Positions 36,018 to 45,380 of a DNA stretch of 64,000 nucleotides are shown here, one piece after another. Position numbers and translations under genes: made by a program. The stretch's first letter is position 1; every line of letters starts with the position of its first letter. The notes beneath the pieces are model-generated. The model had not been told where the DNA came from. It saw nothing but the letters and a program-made list of their open reading frames with translations, and did no database searches. Source of the DNA: Clostridium acidisoli DSM 12555 (GTDB lineage: Bacteria; Bacillota; Clostridia; Clostridiales; Clostridiaceae); contig NZ_FWXH01000010.1 of the NCBI RefSeq assembly GCF_900176305.1, forward strand, positions 39,396-103,395, given 5' to 3'.

Positions 36018-36871
36018 TAGTTTCCTCCTTGTGTAAACGTAAAATTGTCAATAAGTCTTGTTTTGCCAATATACACTGCAATGGCAACTAAAATAGAAGA
36101 ATTAATTATATCTACAGGTTTTAGGGTTAAACTATCTACAATTTCAACATAGTCAATTTTGGCTAAGCTTTCTGAATCTAATTTTTTAGTAATTATATTT
36201 TTTATAGCAGCAGGATCATTTTTACCCGCTAATAGAGCCTCTTTAGCTAAAGTAAGACTTTGATTTAAAACTAAAGCAGCCGATCTTTCATGTTCAGACA
36301 GATATGAATTTCTTGAACTCTTAGCTAAACCATCAATTTCTCTTACTATTGGGCATCCAACTACCTCAATATCGAAGTTTAAATCACGTACCATCTTTTT
36401 TATAACTGCAAGTTGTTGTGCATCTTTTTCACCAAAATAAGCTCTATTGGGTGTTACAATATTAAATAATTTAGAGACCACAAGGCAAACTCCTCCAAAA
36501 TGAACAGGCCTTTTAGCACCACATAAACCTTCTGTTAGTCCTAAAACATTTATTGTTGTGCTTGCATCTTTGTAGTACATTTCTGAAGGTGAAGGATTAA
36601 AAATGATATTGGCTCCAGCATTACTACAAAGAGCTTCATCATGTTTTATGTCTCTAGGGTAAGATTCTAAATCTTCATTTGGTCCAAATTGGGTAGGATT
36701 CACAAATACACTTACAACAACTCTGTCATTTTCTTTTTTTGCTCTTTTAATTAAACTTTCATGACCTTCATGTAAAAATCCCATGGTTGGTACAAGACCT
36801 ACTGTAAGACCTTTAAGCTTCCACTCATTTATTTGTTTTCTAAGTTCGTTTATTGCATTAATTGTAATCAT
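36017..36871 (-). CDS. panC: Pantothenate synthetase
   Basis: ATP-dependent ligase joining pantoate and beta-alanine. 284 residues from the ATG at 36871 ([10 protein letters not shown]), which has AAAGGAG 8 nt upstream; a longer reading from 36889 would put that site inside the gene. The HIGH-like motif HEGH lies at 34-37 ([13 protein letters not shown]), with [12 protein letters not shown] and the ATP-binding FGEKDAQQ also present. It sits between panB and panD and is coupled to panD. Confidence 0.96.
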   Translation of the reverse strand: MITINAINELRKQINEWKLKGLTVGLVPTMGFLHEGHESLIKRAKKENDRVVVSVFVNPTQFGPNEDLESYPRDIKHDEALCSNAGANIIFNPSPSEMYYKDASTTINVLGLTEGLCGAKRPVHFGGVCLVVSKLFNIVTPNRAYFGEKDAQQLAVIKKMVRDLNFDIEVVGCPIVREIDGLAKSSRNSYLSEHERSAALVLNQSLTLAKEALLAGKNDPAAIKNIITKKLDSESLAKIDYVEIVDSLTLKPVDIINSSILVAIAVYIGKTRLIDNFTFTQGGN

Positions 36872-36895
36872 TAATAGGGCTCCTTTCATATATGC

Positions 36896-37723
36896 TTAAT
36901 ACAATTTTTTTATAATGTCATCAGAAATATTAAAGCTGTGCTTTTCAGAAGGAAATATACCATTTTTAACTTCTTTTATGTAATCCTCAAAAGCGGTTCT
37001 AATTACCTCACCAGCATTTCCATAGGACTTGACAAACTTTGGGGTAAAATCTGTAAATAAACCAAGCATATCTTGATATACGAGTATTTGTCCATCGCAA
37101 TATTTACCTGCGCCGATGCCTATTGTTGGAACACTTACAGTCTCAGTTATGATTTTTGCTAATTTGTATGGTATTCCTTCTAAAACAATTGAAAATACAC
37201 CAGCATCTTCTAGTTTTTTAGCATCTTCTATTATATCTTTTGCTTTTAGTTCATCTTTTCCTTGAATTTTAAAGCCACCAAACATATTAACAGATTGAGG
37301 AGTTAAACCTATATGCCCCATTACTGGAATTTGAGCTTTTACTATGACTTTAACCTGCTCATACACAGTACTGCCACCTTCAAGTTTAACAGCACCAGCA
37401 CCACCTTCCTGAATAATTCTACCAGCATTTTTAACTGCATCATATACAGAAGTTTGATAAGACATAAAAGGCATATCACCAACTACAAGTGCATTTTCAC
37501 TACCTCTAGAAACTGCCTTGATATGATGAAGCATATCCTCCATTGTTACGCTTAGAGTATCCTTATAACCTAGACAAACCATTCCAAGGGAGTCACCAAC
37601 TAAAATACCATTTATGCCTGAATTATCCATAATTTTAGCCATAGAATAATCGTATGCAGTTAACATTGTAAGCTTCTCGTTTTTTTGTTTTGCTTCTAAA
37701 AAAGTAGAGATATTATTTTTCAT
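36896..37723 (-). CDS. panB: Ketopantoate hydroxymethyltransferase
   Basis: Transfers the hydroxymethyl group from 5,10-methylene-THF to 2-ketoisovalerate. 275-residue TIM barrel with [14 protein letters not shown], the metal-binding [30 protein letters not shown] and the late [20 protein letters not shown]. The ATG has TAGGAGCG upstream. It lies between panG and panC with short gaps. Confidence 0.97.
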   Translation of the reverse strand: MKNNISTFLEAKQKNEKLTMLTAYDYSMAKIMDNSGINGILVGDSLGMVCLGYKDTLSVTMEDMLHHIKAVSRGSENALVVGDMPFMSYQTSVYDAVKNAGRIIQEGGAGAVKLEGGSTVYEQVKVIVKAQIPVMGHIGLTPQSVNMFGGFKIQGKDELKAKDIIEDAKKLEDAGVFSIVLEGIPYKLAKIITETVSVPTIGIGAGKYCDGQILVYQDMLGLFTDFTPKFVKSYGNAGEVIRTAFEDYIKEVKNGIFPSEKHSFNISDDIIKKLY

Positions 37724-37757
37724 TATTATACGCTCCTATAACGTTTTGAGCTGTAGA

Positions 37758-38606
37758 TTAATTACAAAGCTCATTTTTTAAGATATTGTAATTTTTTCCA
37801 TAATGCTTTTTCTCAGATAAATTAATTAGGTTTAAAGAAAGACGCCTATATAAGTCTAAATCACTGGGTGGTATAACAGTTAGATGATGTTTTAAAGTCT
37901 CTAAATCACCTCTTTCAACTGGTCCTGTAAGTGCATTTAAAAATCCATGGGCTTTTATGTTTTTTATATTATTGTCTATTAGTGGCATAAGTGCATTTAT
38001 AGCATCTTTTTCATTTAAACCACAGCTTTTCATATAACTACAGCCTATCTCTAAAAGTGATAAAACTAAATTAGAGACTGTAACATTTGCAAGATGATAA
38101 AGAGGTTTTTTATCTTTATCCAGAATAATAACATTATTTCCAAGTCCTTTTAAAAGCTCACTTAGTACGTATAAGTATGCATCATCTCCTTGGATTGAAA
38201 AATATATTTGGTTTAGTGATTTATAAGTAGTAAATTTATCTGAGAAAGCACACATTGGGTGGATAGAATATCCTAATGCGCCTAGAGTGTTTATATTTGA
38301 AAAGATTGAGGAAGATAATGAACCACTTGTGTGACAAATGATTTTATCTTTAAGATTGTATTCTTTAAGTTCATTCCATATTTCTTTTATAACATCATCG
38401 GGAGTAGTAATAAAAATTAAATTTGAATATCTAATTAATGTTTCTAAGTCGTTAAAATGTTTACTGTTAGTAAATTCGGCTGCTTCAGCTGCTGAATTGG
38501 CATTTTTGCTATAATAACCTGATAAGTTTAAGTTATTAATACTAAAATATTTACCTAAACTAATGCCAACCTTGCCAGCTCCTATAAAGCCGATATTAAA
38601 ATCCAT
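37758..38606 (-). CDS. panG: Rossmann-fold DUF2520 protein, probable ketopantoate reductase PanG
   Basis: 282 residues. An N-terminal NAD(P)-binding fold has GAGKVG at 9-14, SNLIFITTPDDVI and CHTSGSLSS, and a C-terminal DUF2520 helical domain follows (HLANVTVSNLVLSLL...NALTGPVERGDLETL). PanG of this type is the non-orthologous ketopantoate reductase shown in Francisella and reported in several Firmicutes including C. difficile. As first gene of panG-panB-panC-panD it would fill the missing NADPH step (ketopantoate to pantoate); no PanE is seen nearby. Start ATG with CGGTGATG upstream. Confidence 0.82.
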   Translation of the reverse strand: MDFNIGFIGAGKVGISLGKYFSINNLNLSGYYSKNANSAAEAAEFTNSKHFNDLETLIRYSNLIFITTPDDVIKEIWNELKEYNLKDKIICHTSGSLSSSIFSNINTLGALGYSIHPMCAFSDKFTTYKSLNQIYFSIQGDDAYLYVLSELLKGLGNNVIILDKDKKPLYHLANVTVSNLVLSLLEIGCSYMKSCGLNEKDAINALMPLIDNNIKNIKAHGFLNALTGPVERGDLETLKHHLTVIPPSDLDLYRRLSLNLINLSEKKHYGKNYNILKNELCN

Positions 38607-38812
38607 GGCATCACCGTCTTTATATTATAATATATAAGCCGTATATTTAGGCTAAAGGCTAACTCCCAATTGTAATGTCCCATTCAAATTGATATGAGCA
38701 TAAAAAATAATCTATATAATTAACACTAAAGGTGCAGTTCAAAATGATACTACCCGAAACTATTTTAACATATATTAATTATGTATTCAAATACATATTA
38801 TAGGGGGTAATT

Positions 38813-39367
38813 ATGAATTTAAATTATACATTTTTAATAGCGTTAGCTTTATCATTAGATGCTTTTGGAGTTTCTATAAGTATAGGTATCAACAAGGCAT
38901 TAATAATAAAGGATAAAATACTATTTGCAATATCCTTTGGATTTTTTCAATTTTTCTGTTCGCTTTTAGGGGCATGTCTAGGATTTATCTTTAATACGTA
39001 TATTACAGCTATACCTAATATTATAGGTGGAGGAATAATAGTAGTTGTAGGAGTAATTATGATTAAAGATGGATTTGAAAATAAGGACAAGAAGTTACAC
39101 TTAAATAAAATTGTGTATATTATTTTGGGTATCTCAGTGAGTATAGATGCTTTTGTTATTGGATTTACTGGGTTTAATAATATTATTAATTTTACAGAAG
39201 TGTTTTTACAGACAATTTTTATTGGATTAATAACATTAATTGTAGCTTCCATGGCGTTTATAATTTCATCCTATTTATCTAAGATAAATGTAATTGCAAA
39301 ATATGCAGATTTTATGGGAGGAATTATATTAATTTTTTTTGGAATCAAGATGATGGTGTTTTTTTAG
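38813..39367 (+). CDS. MntP/YtaF-family membrane protein (putative Mn2+ efflux)
   Basis: 184 residues, six helices in two repeats, each opening with an aspartate-containing motif: ALALSLDAFGVSISIG at about 12-27 and LGISVSIDAFVIGFTG at about 103-118. This is the DUF204 duplication seen in MntP exporters and the sporulation protein YtaF. No manganese-riboswitch (yybP-ykoY) motif was seen upstream, so the specific role stays open. AGGGGG precedes the ATG. A Fur-family gene follows 57 bp later. Confidence 0.8.
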   Translation: MNLNYTFLIALALSLDAFGVSISIGINKALIIKDKILFAISFGFFQFFCSLLGACLGFIFNTYITAIPNIIGGGIIVVVGVIMIKDGFENKDKKLHLNKIVYIILGISVSIDAFVIGFTGFNNIINFTEVFLQTIFIGLITLIVASMAFIISSYLSKINVIAKYADFMGGIILIFFGIKMMVFF

Positions 39368-39424
39368 TCATATAGCTTATATATTGTGCTATAATTATAA
39401 TAAAAATTGTTATAGGGTGATAAG

Positions 39425-39850
39425 GTGAAATACGAGACTTGTTTAAAAGAAAAAAGCATTAAAGTAACTAAAGGAAGAATTGCAATTTTAAGCATTATAT
39501 ATAATTCAATGCAAGCCATAACTGCAGAATATATATATGAGGAGTCTGTTAAAAATGGAAGCAATGTAGATCTTTCAACTGTTTATAGAAGTTTAGATTT
39601 ATTTGTATCTAAAGGTATAATAGATAAATTTGATTTAGGTGATGGAAAGTATAGTTATAAAATTAAGGAATATAAACATAAGCATAAGATTGAGTGCAGC
39701 TATTGTCACAAAAAAGTTGAAATAGAATGCCCCATGATTTCTGTTGAGGAAATAATAAAAAACAAAACTGGTTTTGTGCTTTTAGAACATGAACTTAAAA
39801 TGAAAGCCATATGTGAAGAATGTTCAAAAAAAATGAAAAATAATCATTAA
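39425..39850 (+). CDS. Fur-family metal-dependent regulator
   Basis: 141 residues: winged helix (KVTKGRIAILSIIYNS...VDLSTVYRSLDLFVSKGIIDKF) and a C-terminal dimerisation domain with two CXXC pairs (ECSYCHKK and CEECSKK) for a structural zinc, and the HKHKIECSYC region for regulatory metal. Fur, Zur and PerR cannot be told apart reliably. ATAATTATAAT at 39391-39401, upstream of the gene, resembles the core of a PerR/Fur box. The start is GTG with AAGGTG overlapping region and AGGGTGAT upstream. Its stop is shared as TTAA with the convergent gene. Confidence 0.88.
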   Translation: MKYETCLKEKSIKVTKGRIAILSIIYNSMQAITAEYIYEESVKNGSNVDLSTVYRSLDLFVSKGIIDKFDLGDGKYSYKIKEYKHKHKIECSYCHKKVEIECPMISVEEIIKNKTGFVLLEHELKMKAICEECSKKMKNNH

Positions 39851-40215
39851 TTAGTTTCATTTTCATTCAAAGAATCCATATTGGAAATAGGTACTAATTT
39901 ATTTACAGACCATATTCCACTGCTATTTTTATTCATAAAAAGTTTGTATTTAACAGTTTTGTGAGGAACTTTGTATTCCATTCCTTGCACTTCAAGTATA
40001 GCCTCTTTTGTGTCAGAAAACAAAAGATGGTAGAAGTCAACATTATATAATTTATATTGGTTAAACATTCCTGTAGTTAAATACTGTTGTGCTGAATATG
40101 TTATATCTTTACGTTTATTATTTTCAATGTTATGGTAAGTAGAAATAAAAAGCGTAATTAAAACTATTATACAAAGGACAAAAAGTTTCTTTTTTGAACT
40201 ATTTTTTTTAATCAA
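39847..40215 (-). CDS. Membrane-anchored protein of unknown function
   Basis: 122 residues: a very basic N-terminus (IKKNSSKKK), one transmembrane segment at about 11-27 (LFVLCIIVLITLFISTYH), then an extracytoplasmic domain with mixed strand pattern. No family recognised. The start is TTG with AGGGGG about 8 nt upstream. It overlaps the Fur-family gene end to end by four bases (TTAA), so convergent transcripts overlap. Confidence 0.7.
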   Translation of the reverse strand: MIKKNSSKKKLFVLCIIVLITLFISTYHNIENNKRKDITYSAQQYLTTGMFNQYKLYNVDFYHLLFSDTKEAILEVQGMEYKVPHKTVKYKLFMNKNSSGIWSVNKLVPISNMDSLNENETN

Positions 40216-40329
40216 AGGAAAACCCCCTATAATTTAATATCCATAATTTGTAAGTATATTATAATAAAATTATTCGATTTTGTAAATAATATATATATTG
40301 TAATTTTTAAATAAGAAAGGAATGTTATA

Positions 40330-40725
40330 ATGAATTTTTCATCTTTAGTGTTAATGGAGAAGGACAAAGAAAATAATGCTTTTATCAGGGAGATAGGAAG
40401 CTATGAAGTTACCGATGGCGCTGAATATATAACAAAAATGTATTATGATGGTGAGGTTGTAAATATTTTTTTTGATACTAATAAAGACGTAGAAGAATGG
40501 GAGTATTCAGCAATTTTTGATTTGTTTAATTATGATTTATTTTTGGAAAAAGGTTATAAAGTAGAAGATGTGGATGATGAATACAATCCAACATGGAAGC
40601 TTACATTTGATTTTTCAGAAGATCATGAAATTATGAGTAATAAAATAAAAGAAGTGTGCAATATTATATCAGAGAGTATGGATACTGTTTTTTATGATAT
40701 AAATGGTAAGCAAGAATTATACTAA
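40330..40725 (+). CDS. Conserved clostridial protein of unknown function (DUF6762-like)
   Basis: 131 residues, soluble and acidic, beginning MNFSSLVLMEKDKENNAF. Alternating strands and aromatic residues (MYYDGEVVNIFFDTNKDVEEWEYSAIFDLF) suggest a small alpha/beta domain; no catalytic motif is seen. From memory it resembles a clostridial DUF6762-type family, which I cannot confirm. AAGAAAGGA precedes the ATG. Repeat R5 follows within 20 bp of its stop. Confidence 0.7.
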   Translation: MNFSSLVLMEKDKENNAFIREIGSYEVTDGAEYITKMYYDGEVVNIFFDTNKDVEEWEYSAIFDLFNYDLFLEKGYKVEDVDDEYNPTWKLTFDFSEDHEIMSNKIKEVCNIISESMDTVFYDINGKQELY

Positions 40726-40743
40726 TTTGTTGTTTAAATTGGA

Positions 40744-41270
40744 AGTATAAAGAAATTACTGGCCGAGGGTTAAAGCTTTTCATAATAGCTAAAGCTAAAT
40801 GAGAAGATTAAAGAAAGCCTTCGGCTAGATGGAAGAATTGACGATGCTAAAGCCGTCAAAGGTGAGAGAAGCTACCTACGCATCTGGTCGAAAAAATAAA
40901 TTTCATAGTTTAAAGTGATTGAACTTATATTTTTTAACCGTAGTTATATTTTTAGGCGCAGTCTTTTGAGTTCATATGATGGTTAATGTAATATTAGAAT
41001 AAATACTTATGTATTGAATATCATAACCTTCGGTGAAAAAATGAGGGACAATATACTTTAGATTATAGATTTAAGTTCAAAGATTTTTCATGGCATAGGG
41101 GAGAAAATCATCTTAACATTTTTGCTGAAAGCAAATTCTCTCACAATTAACGGCATTACCGTTAATTCTTTAATCTTGCCACTCTGGCAATCTTTAATCG
41201 TTTTACTCACGCAGTAGAGTAAAAATCTTTAACCAACTTGCTTGGCAATACATTACTAGTAAGAACAAAT
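40744..41270. repeat. Nested-hairpin TIR element R5 (full-length type, degenerate ends)
   Basis: About 527 bp, forward orientation. It has GAAAGCCTTCGGCTAGAT at 40813-40830, a TTGACGATGCTAAAGCCGTCAA hairpin, the middle module with AACCTTCGGT (41029 area), and right-half hairpins including AATTAACGG/CCGTTAATT at about 41150-41172. Terminal repeats are more diverged than in R1 and R2. It lies between the DUF6762-like gene and pepF. Confidence 0.8.
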
Positions 41271-41313
41271 TTTAATAAGTAAACTAATAATAAATTTTGA
41301 AAGGGGTATTGTT

Positions 41314-43116
41314 ATGGATGAAAATAAAAAGACTAAAACTAGGGATATGATTGAAGAAAAGTACAAATGGAAAATAGAAAAGGTATATAAAAATACAAGT
41401 GAATGGGAAAAAGATTTAGATAATTTAAAAAAGTATGTTCCTAAAATAACTGAGTATAGTGGAAAACTTGGAGATGGCGAGAAGCTTTTAGAATTTTATA
41501 AAATTGATGAGGAAGCATCTAGGCTGGCAGAAAAATTATATGTATATGCTCATCAAAGATATGATGAGGACACTACAAATACAGAATTTCAAACTTTAAA
41601 GAGTAAGATAGATTCATATCTTTCAGAATTTAAAAGTGCAGAATCGTTTTTTATACCAGAGATATTAGCTTTACCCGAAGGTTTAATACAACGCCAATTT
41701 GAAAAGTTTAAAGACCTGAAAAAATATGAATTTGCAATAAATGATATTTTAAAAATGAAACCTCATGTACTTTCAAAAAAAGAAGAAAAGCTTTTAGCAG
41801 CGGTATCAGATTGCCTTGAAGCACCAGGTAATATTTTTAGTATGCTTTCAAATGCAGATATGAAGTTCCCAAATGTTATTGATGAAGATGGTAATGAAGT
41901 AGAACTTACAGAAGTTAAGTATGGTAAATTTATAAAATCTAAAAATAGAGAAGTTAGAAAAAGGGCCTTTAATGTGCTATTTAATACCTATAAAAATTAT
42001 AAAAATACATTTGCTGAAGCACTTTCATCTTCAGTTAAAAATTTTGTGTTTCAATCAAAGGTAAGAAATTATAAAAATTCAATGGAATATAGTTTAACAC
42101 CTAATGACATTCCATTAGATGTTTATAATAATCTTATAGAAGCAGTAGACAGTAGCCTAAAAGAATCTCTTCATAGATATGTTAAAATTAAAAAGAAGTT
42201 GCTGAAATTAGACGAAATTCATATGTATGATTTATATGTACCAATAGTTGATAACGTAAAGGAACATATTGAATTTGAAGATGCAGTAAAAATTGTTAAG
42301 GAAGGATTAAAACCATTGGGCGAGGAATATTTGCAGATATTTCAACAAGGTGTTAACGATGGTTGGATAGATGTATTCGAGAATGTAGGAAAAAGAGGTG
42401 GTGCATATTCTTTTGGAAGTTATGATACTATGCCATATGTACTATTAAATTACAATTATGAGATGAATGATGTGTCAACTTTAGCTCATGAGATGGGTCA
42501 CTCAATACATTCATATTATTCAAGAAAAAATCAGCCATATATATATGCAAATTATTCATTATTTTGTGCAGAAGTGGCATCAACAACAAACGAATCTCTG
42601 CTAATAAATCACTTAATAAATAATGAAAAAGATAAAAATAAGAAAATGTATCTTATTAATCAACAACTAGAACAAATAAGAACTACTGTTTTTAGGCAAG
42701 TAATGTTTGCTGAATTCGAAAAAACAGTACATGAAGGTATAGAAAGTGGCTCGCCATTTTCAGGAGAGGATTACTGCAGATTATGGCATGAATTAAATGT
42801 TAAATATTTTGGGCCAGAAATGTTTGTGGATGAAGAAATAGATATGGAATGGGCAAGAATACCGCATTTTTATAGTGATTTTTATGTTTATCAATATGCC
42901 ACAGGTTATTCAGCTGCAAATTCATTTAGCAAAATGATTTTGGATGGAGAAAAAAATGCAACAGAAAAGTATAAAGAATTTTTAAAGAGTGGGTCTAGTG
43001 ATTATCCAATTGAAGTGTTAAAAAGAGGTGGTGTTGATATGACAACGTCAAAACCGCTAAATGATACAATTGATACTTTTAATAAACTTTTAGATATGTT
43101 AGATAAAATACAATAA
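41314..43116 (+). CDS. pepF: Oligoendopeptidase F
   Basis: 600-residue M3-family zinc metallopeptidase cleaving oligopeptides in the cytoplasm. The zinc motif HEMGH is at 392-396 (LAHEMGHSIHSYYS), and the third ligand glutamate is in CAEVASTTNE. The N-terminal oligopeptidase F domain is complete. AAGGGG precedes the ATG. It is monocistronic, with a terminator just after the stop. Confidence 0.95.
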   Translation: MDENKKTKTRDMIEEKYKWKIEKVYKNTSEWEKDLDNLKKYVPKITEYSGKLGDGEKLLEFYKIDEEASRLAEKLYVYAHQRYDEDTTNTEFQTLKSKIDSYLSEFKSAESFFIPEILALPEGLIQRQFEKFKDLKKYEFAINDILKMKPHVLSKKEEKLLAAVSDCLEAPGNIFSMLSNADMKFPNVIDEDGNEVELTEVKYGKFIKSKNREVRKRAFNVLFNTYKNYKNTFAEALSSSVKNFVFQSKVRNYKNSMEYSLTPNDIPLDVYNNLIEAVDSSLKESLHRYVKIKKKLLKLDEIHMYDLYVPIVDNVKEHIEFEDAVKIVKEGLKPLGEEYLQIFQQGVNDGWIDVFENVGKRGGAYSFGSYDTMPYVLLNYNYEMNDVSTLAHEMGHSIHSYYSRKNQPYIYANYSLFCAEVASTTNESLLINHLINNEKDKNKKMYLINQQLEQIRTTVFRQVMFAEFEKTVHEGIESGSPFSGEDYCRLWHELNVKYFGPEMFVDEEIDMEWARIPHFYSDFYVYQYATGYSAANSFSKMILDGEKNATEKYKEFLKSGSSDYPIEVLKRGGVDMTTSKPLNDTIDTFNKLLDMLDKIQ

Positions 43117-43118
43117 AA

Positions 43119-43156
43119 ATTAAGCTAAAAGTTAAAAAAACTTTTAGCTAATTTAA
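43119..43156 (+). terminator. Terminator of pepF
   Basis: AGCTAAAAG (43123-43131) pairs with CTTTTAGCT (43141-43149), flanked by AATT-rich extensions and followed by TTTAATTTT. Confidence 0.7.
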
Positions 43157-43297
43157 TTTTAATAAAAAAATTAACTATGTTTAATAAGAATAGAAAAATA
43201 AAGCGTCTTGTTAAATGTCGCATAATGTTGTAATATTGTACTAAGTACTTCAAAATTTTAGTCTTTAATTATTAGGATGCTTGTTAAGGAGAGTTTT

Positions 43298-44356
43298 ATG
43301 AGATTAGAGTTTATGTGCAATGTTAAAGAAAATGAAGTTTTAGGGAAGAATATATATACTAGTGAAGGCACAATATTACTAAAAGCAGGTGTGAGTTTAA
43401 ATAGCTTTTTTATAGATAAGTTAAAAAAGATAGGTGTTTCTTATGTATACATACAAGATGAGAGACTAGATGATGTGTTAGCAATTGATGACAAGTTAGT
43501 GGAACTTAAAAGACTCACAATTAAAAATATGTCTAAAATTGTAAAAAATGTTTTTAATAAAGATAAAAAAGGACTACATGATTCTATAGAAATTTTGGAA
43601 GAATTAATAGATTATGTTGCGGAAAATGGAGATGTAAATGATCTTTTATTTGATGTAAAAACTTATGATAATTATACATATCTTCATTGCATTGATACAG
43701 GAATAATGTCAACTTTTTTAGGTGTTAATATGAAATTTAACCATTTAGAGCTAAGGGAACTAGGAACTGGAGCAATTCTCCATGACATTGGTAAAACCAA
43801 AATTCCAAATAGCATAATCAATAAGACTAGCTCATTAACTAAGGAAGAATTTGAAGAAATAAAAAGGCATCCAATATACGGTAAGGAGATTCTGGAAAAA
43901 AATTATTCTATATCAGATAATACTATAAAAGTGGTATCTGAACATCATGAGAGATTTGATGGAAAAGGTTATCCAAATGGATTAACAGGAAATGCCATAT
44001 CAAAATTTGGAAAAGTTGTTGGCGTTTGTGATGTATATGCAGCAGTTACAAGTAATAGGAGTTACAGAAAAAGATTTAAGCCCAATGATGCATATGAACT
44101 TATTCTTTCAGGAAGTGGAACTATGTTTGATGATGAAATTGTGCAAAAATTTAAAAATACATTTTCTATTTATCCTTTAGGCTGCAGGGTTATATTATCA
44201 AATTCTATTGAAGGTTATGTGGTAAAGCAAAACGTTGGTTTCCCGGATAGACCTGTAATAAGGGTTATGGATGAGAATGGTAAAACAGGTGCAAATTCAT
44301 TTTATGAAATTAATCTTATGAATAGTATTAATATTACGATAATTGGCATAGCTTGA
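43298..44356 (+). CDS. HD-GYP domain protein, probable cyclic-di-GMP phosphodiesterase
   Basis: 352 residues from the ATG at 43298 (MRLEFMCNV), which has AAGGAGAG at good spacing; the frame opens earlier at 43277 without a site. The N-terminal ~110 residues are an uncharacterised helical/strand region. The HD-GYP core follows: H162-D163 in ILHDIGKTKIP, HHERFDGKGYPNG from H216, and VCDVYAAVTSNRSYR. All metal-binding and GYP residues are intact, so c-di-GMP hydrolysis is likely. The next gene, a rhomboid protease, is 52 bp downstream. Confidence 0.9.
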   Translation: MRLEFMCNVKENEVLGKNIYTSEGTILLKAGVSLNSFFIDKLKKIGVSYVYIQDERLDDVLAIDDKLVELKRLTIKNMSKIVKNVFNKDKKGLHDSIEILEELIDYVAENGDVNDLLFDVKTYDNYTYLHCIDTGIMSTFLGVNMKFNHLELRELGTGAILHDIGKTKIPNSIINKTSSLTKEEFEEIKRHPIYGKEILEKNYSISDNTIKVVSEHHERFDGKGYPNGLTGNAISKFGKVVGVCDVYAAVTSNRSYRKRFKPNDAYELILSGSGTMFDDEIVQKFKNTFSIYPLGCRVILSNSIEGYVVKQNVGFPDRPVIRVMDENGKTGANSFYEINLMNSINITIIGIA

Positions 44357-44408
44357 TTTTCATTTAAATTTTAACGTTAACAGAATATTTATTAAATTGG
44401 AGAAACCT

Positions 44409-45371
44409 ATGGATAAAAATACAAAAATACTTATTGAAAATCTTTGCAAATACTATAATTTTCAAATTCAACAATTTGGAGAACAAAATGCATACTTATG
44501 GGGTGTAATAGATAAAAATATTATACCAAATAGAATTTTTATATTTTTTAAGCAATCTGAGCGGAGTAATCTAGAAAATATTCTTAATAAAATTAAAATT
44601 GAAAACAAAGAAGAAATAAAATATATAAAAGTTTTAATTACTAATGATAGCTCACAAATAAATATGCTTGAAGATAACATTATTGCTTTTGATGCTAAAA
44701 ATAATGATGTGTTGTACATTTCAAATTGTATTAGAGATGACGCTAAGGAAATAGAAAAAATTGTAGCTTTTCAGAAAGCTAATATGAAAGACAATAGGTT
44801 TTATATAGTAACTTACTCAATAATATTTATTAATGTTATTATTTTTCTAATATCAGTATATATGTCAAAAAATATATTTGACATAAACTCAAATGTATTG
44901 GAATATTTGGGAGCAAAAGATAATTTACTCATAAGTAAAGGTGAATATTACAGGCTGATATCAAGTATGTTTTTACATAGTGGCATAGTACATATTTCTA
45001 TGAATATGTATTCACTATTTGCTATTGGACCACTAGTGGAAAAATTTTATGGAAAATTTAGATATTTTTTAATATATATCTTATCTGGAATAATTGCATC
45101 AATAACAAGTTTTATGTTAAGTCCATATATGTCTGTTGGAGCTTCGGGAGCAATATTTGGTGTACTAGGGGCAACACTTGTTATTGCATATAACCTAAGA
45201 AAACAAATTGGAAAGAGTTTTTTAATAAATGTTGTTTCTGTAGTAGTAGTAAACTTGATTTTTTCTTTCTCCATACCTAATATAGACGTATACGCACATT
45301 TAGGTGGTTTTGTAAGCGGAGTTATACTAGGAGCAATTTTATATAGAAATTATAGTTTGGATAATAAATAG
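44409..45371 (+). CDS. Rhomboid-family intramembrane serine protease
   Basis: 320 residues from ATG 44409 (TTGGAG upstream). The N-terminal ~130 residues form a cytoplasmic domain, followed by about seven helices. The catalytic dyad is S246 in GASGAIFGVLG and H297 in YAHLGGFVSG; the HSGIVHISMNMYSLFAIGPLVEKFYG helix carries the oxyanion-side histidine and asparagine. It cleaves membrane-protein substrates within the bilayer, substrate unknown. Repeat R6 starts about 10 bp after the stop. Confidence 0.92.
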   Translation: MDKNTKILIENLCKYYNFQIQQFGEQNAYLWGVIDKNIIPNRIFIFFKQSERSNLENILNKIKIENKEEIKYIKVLITNDSSQINMLEDNIIAFDAKNNDVLYISNCIRDDAKEIEKIVAFQKANMKDNRFYIVTYSIIFINVIIFLISVYMSKNIFDINSNVLEYLGAKDNLLISKGEYYRLISSMFLHSGIVHISMNMYSLFAIGPLVEKFYGKFRYFLIYILSGIIASITSFMLSPYMSVGASGAIFGVLGATLVIAYNLRKQIGKSFLINVVSVVVVNLIFSFSIPNIDVYAHLGGFVSGVILGAILYRNYSLDNK

Positions 45372-45380
45372 CAGTTTATT

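Noticed and set aside
38640..38812. Manganese (yybP-ykoY) riboswitch before the MntP-like gene
   Set aside because: No conserved core or paired stems of that class could be found; the region is plain AT-rich DNA.
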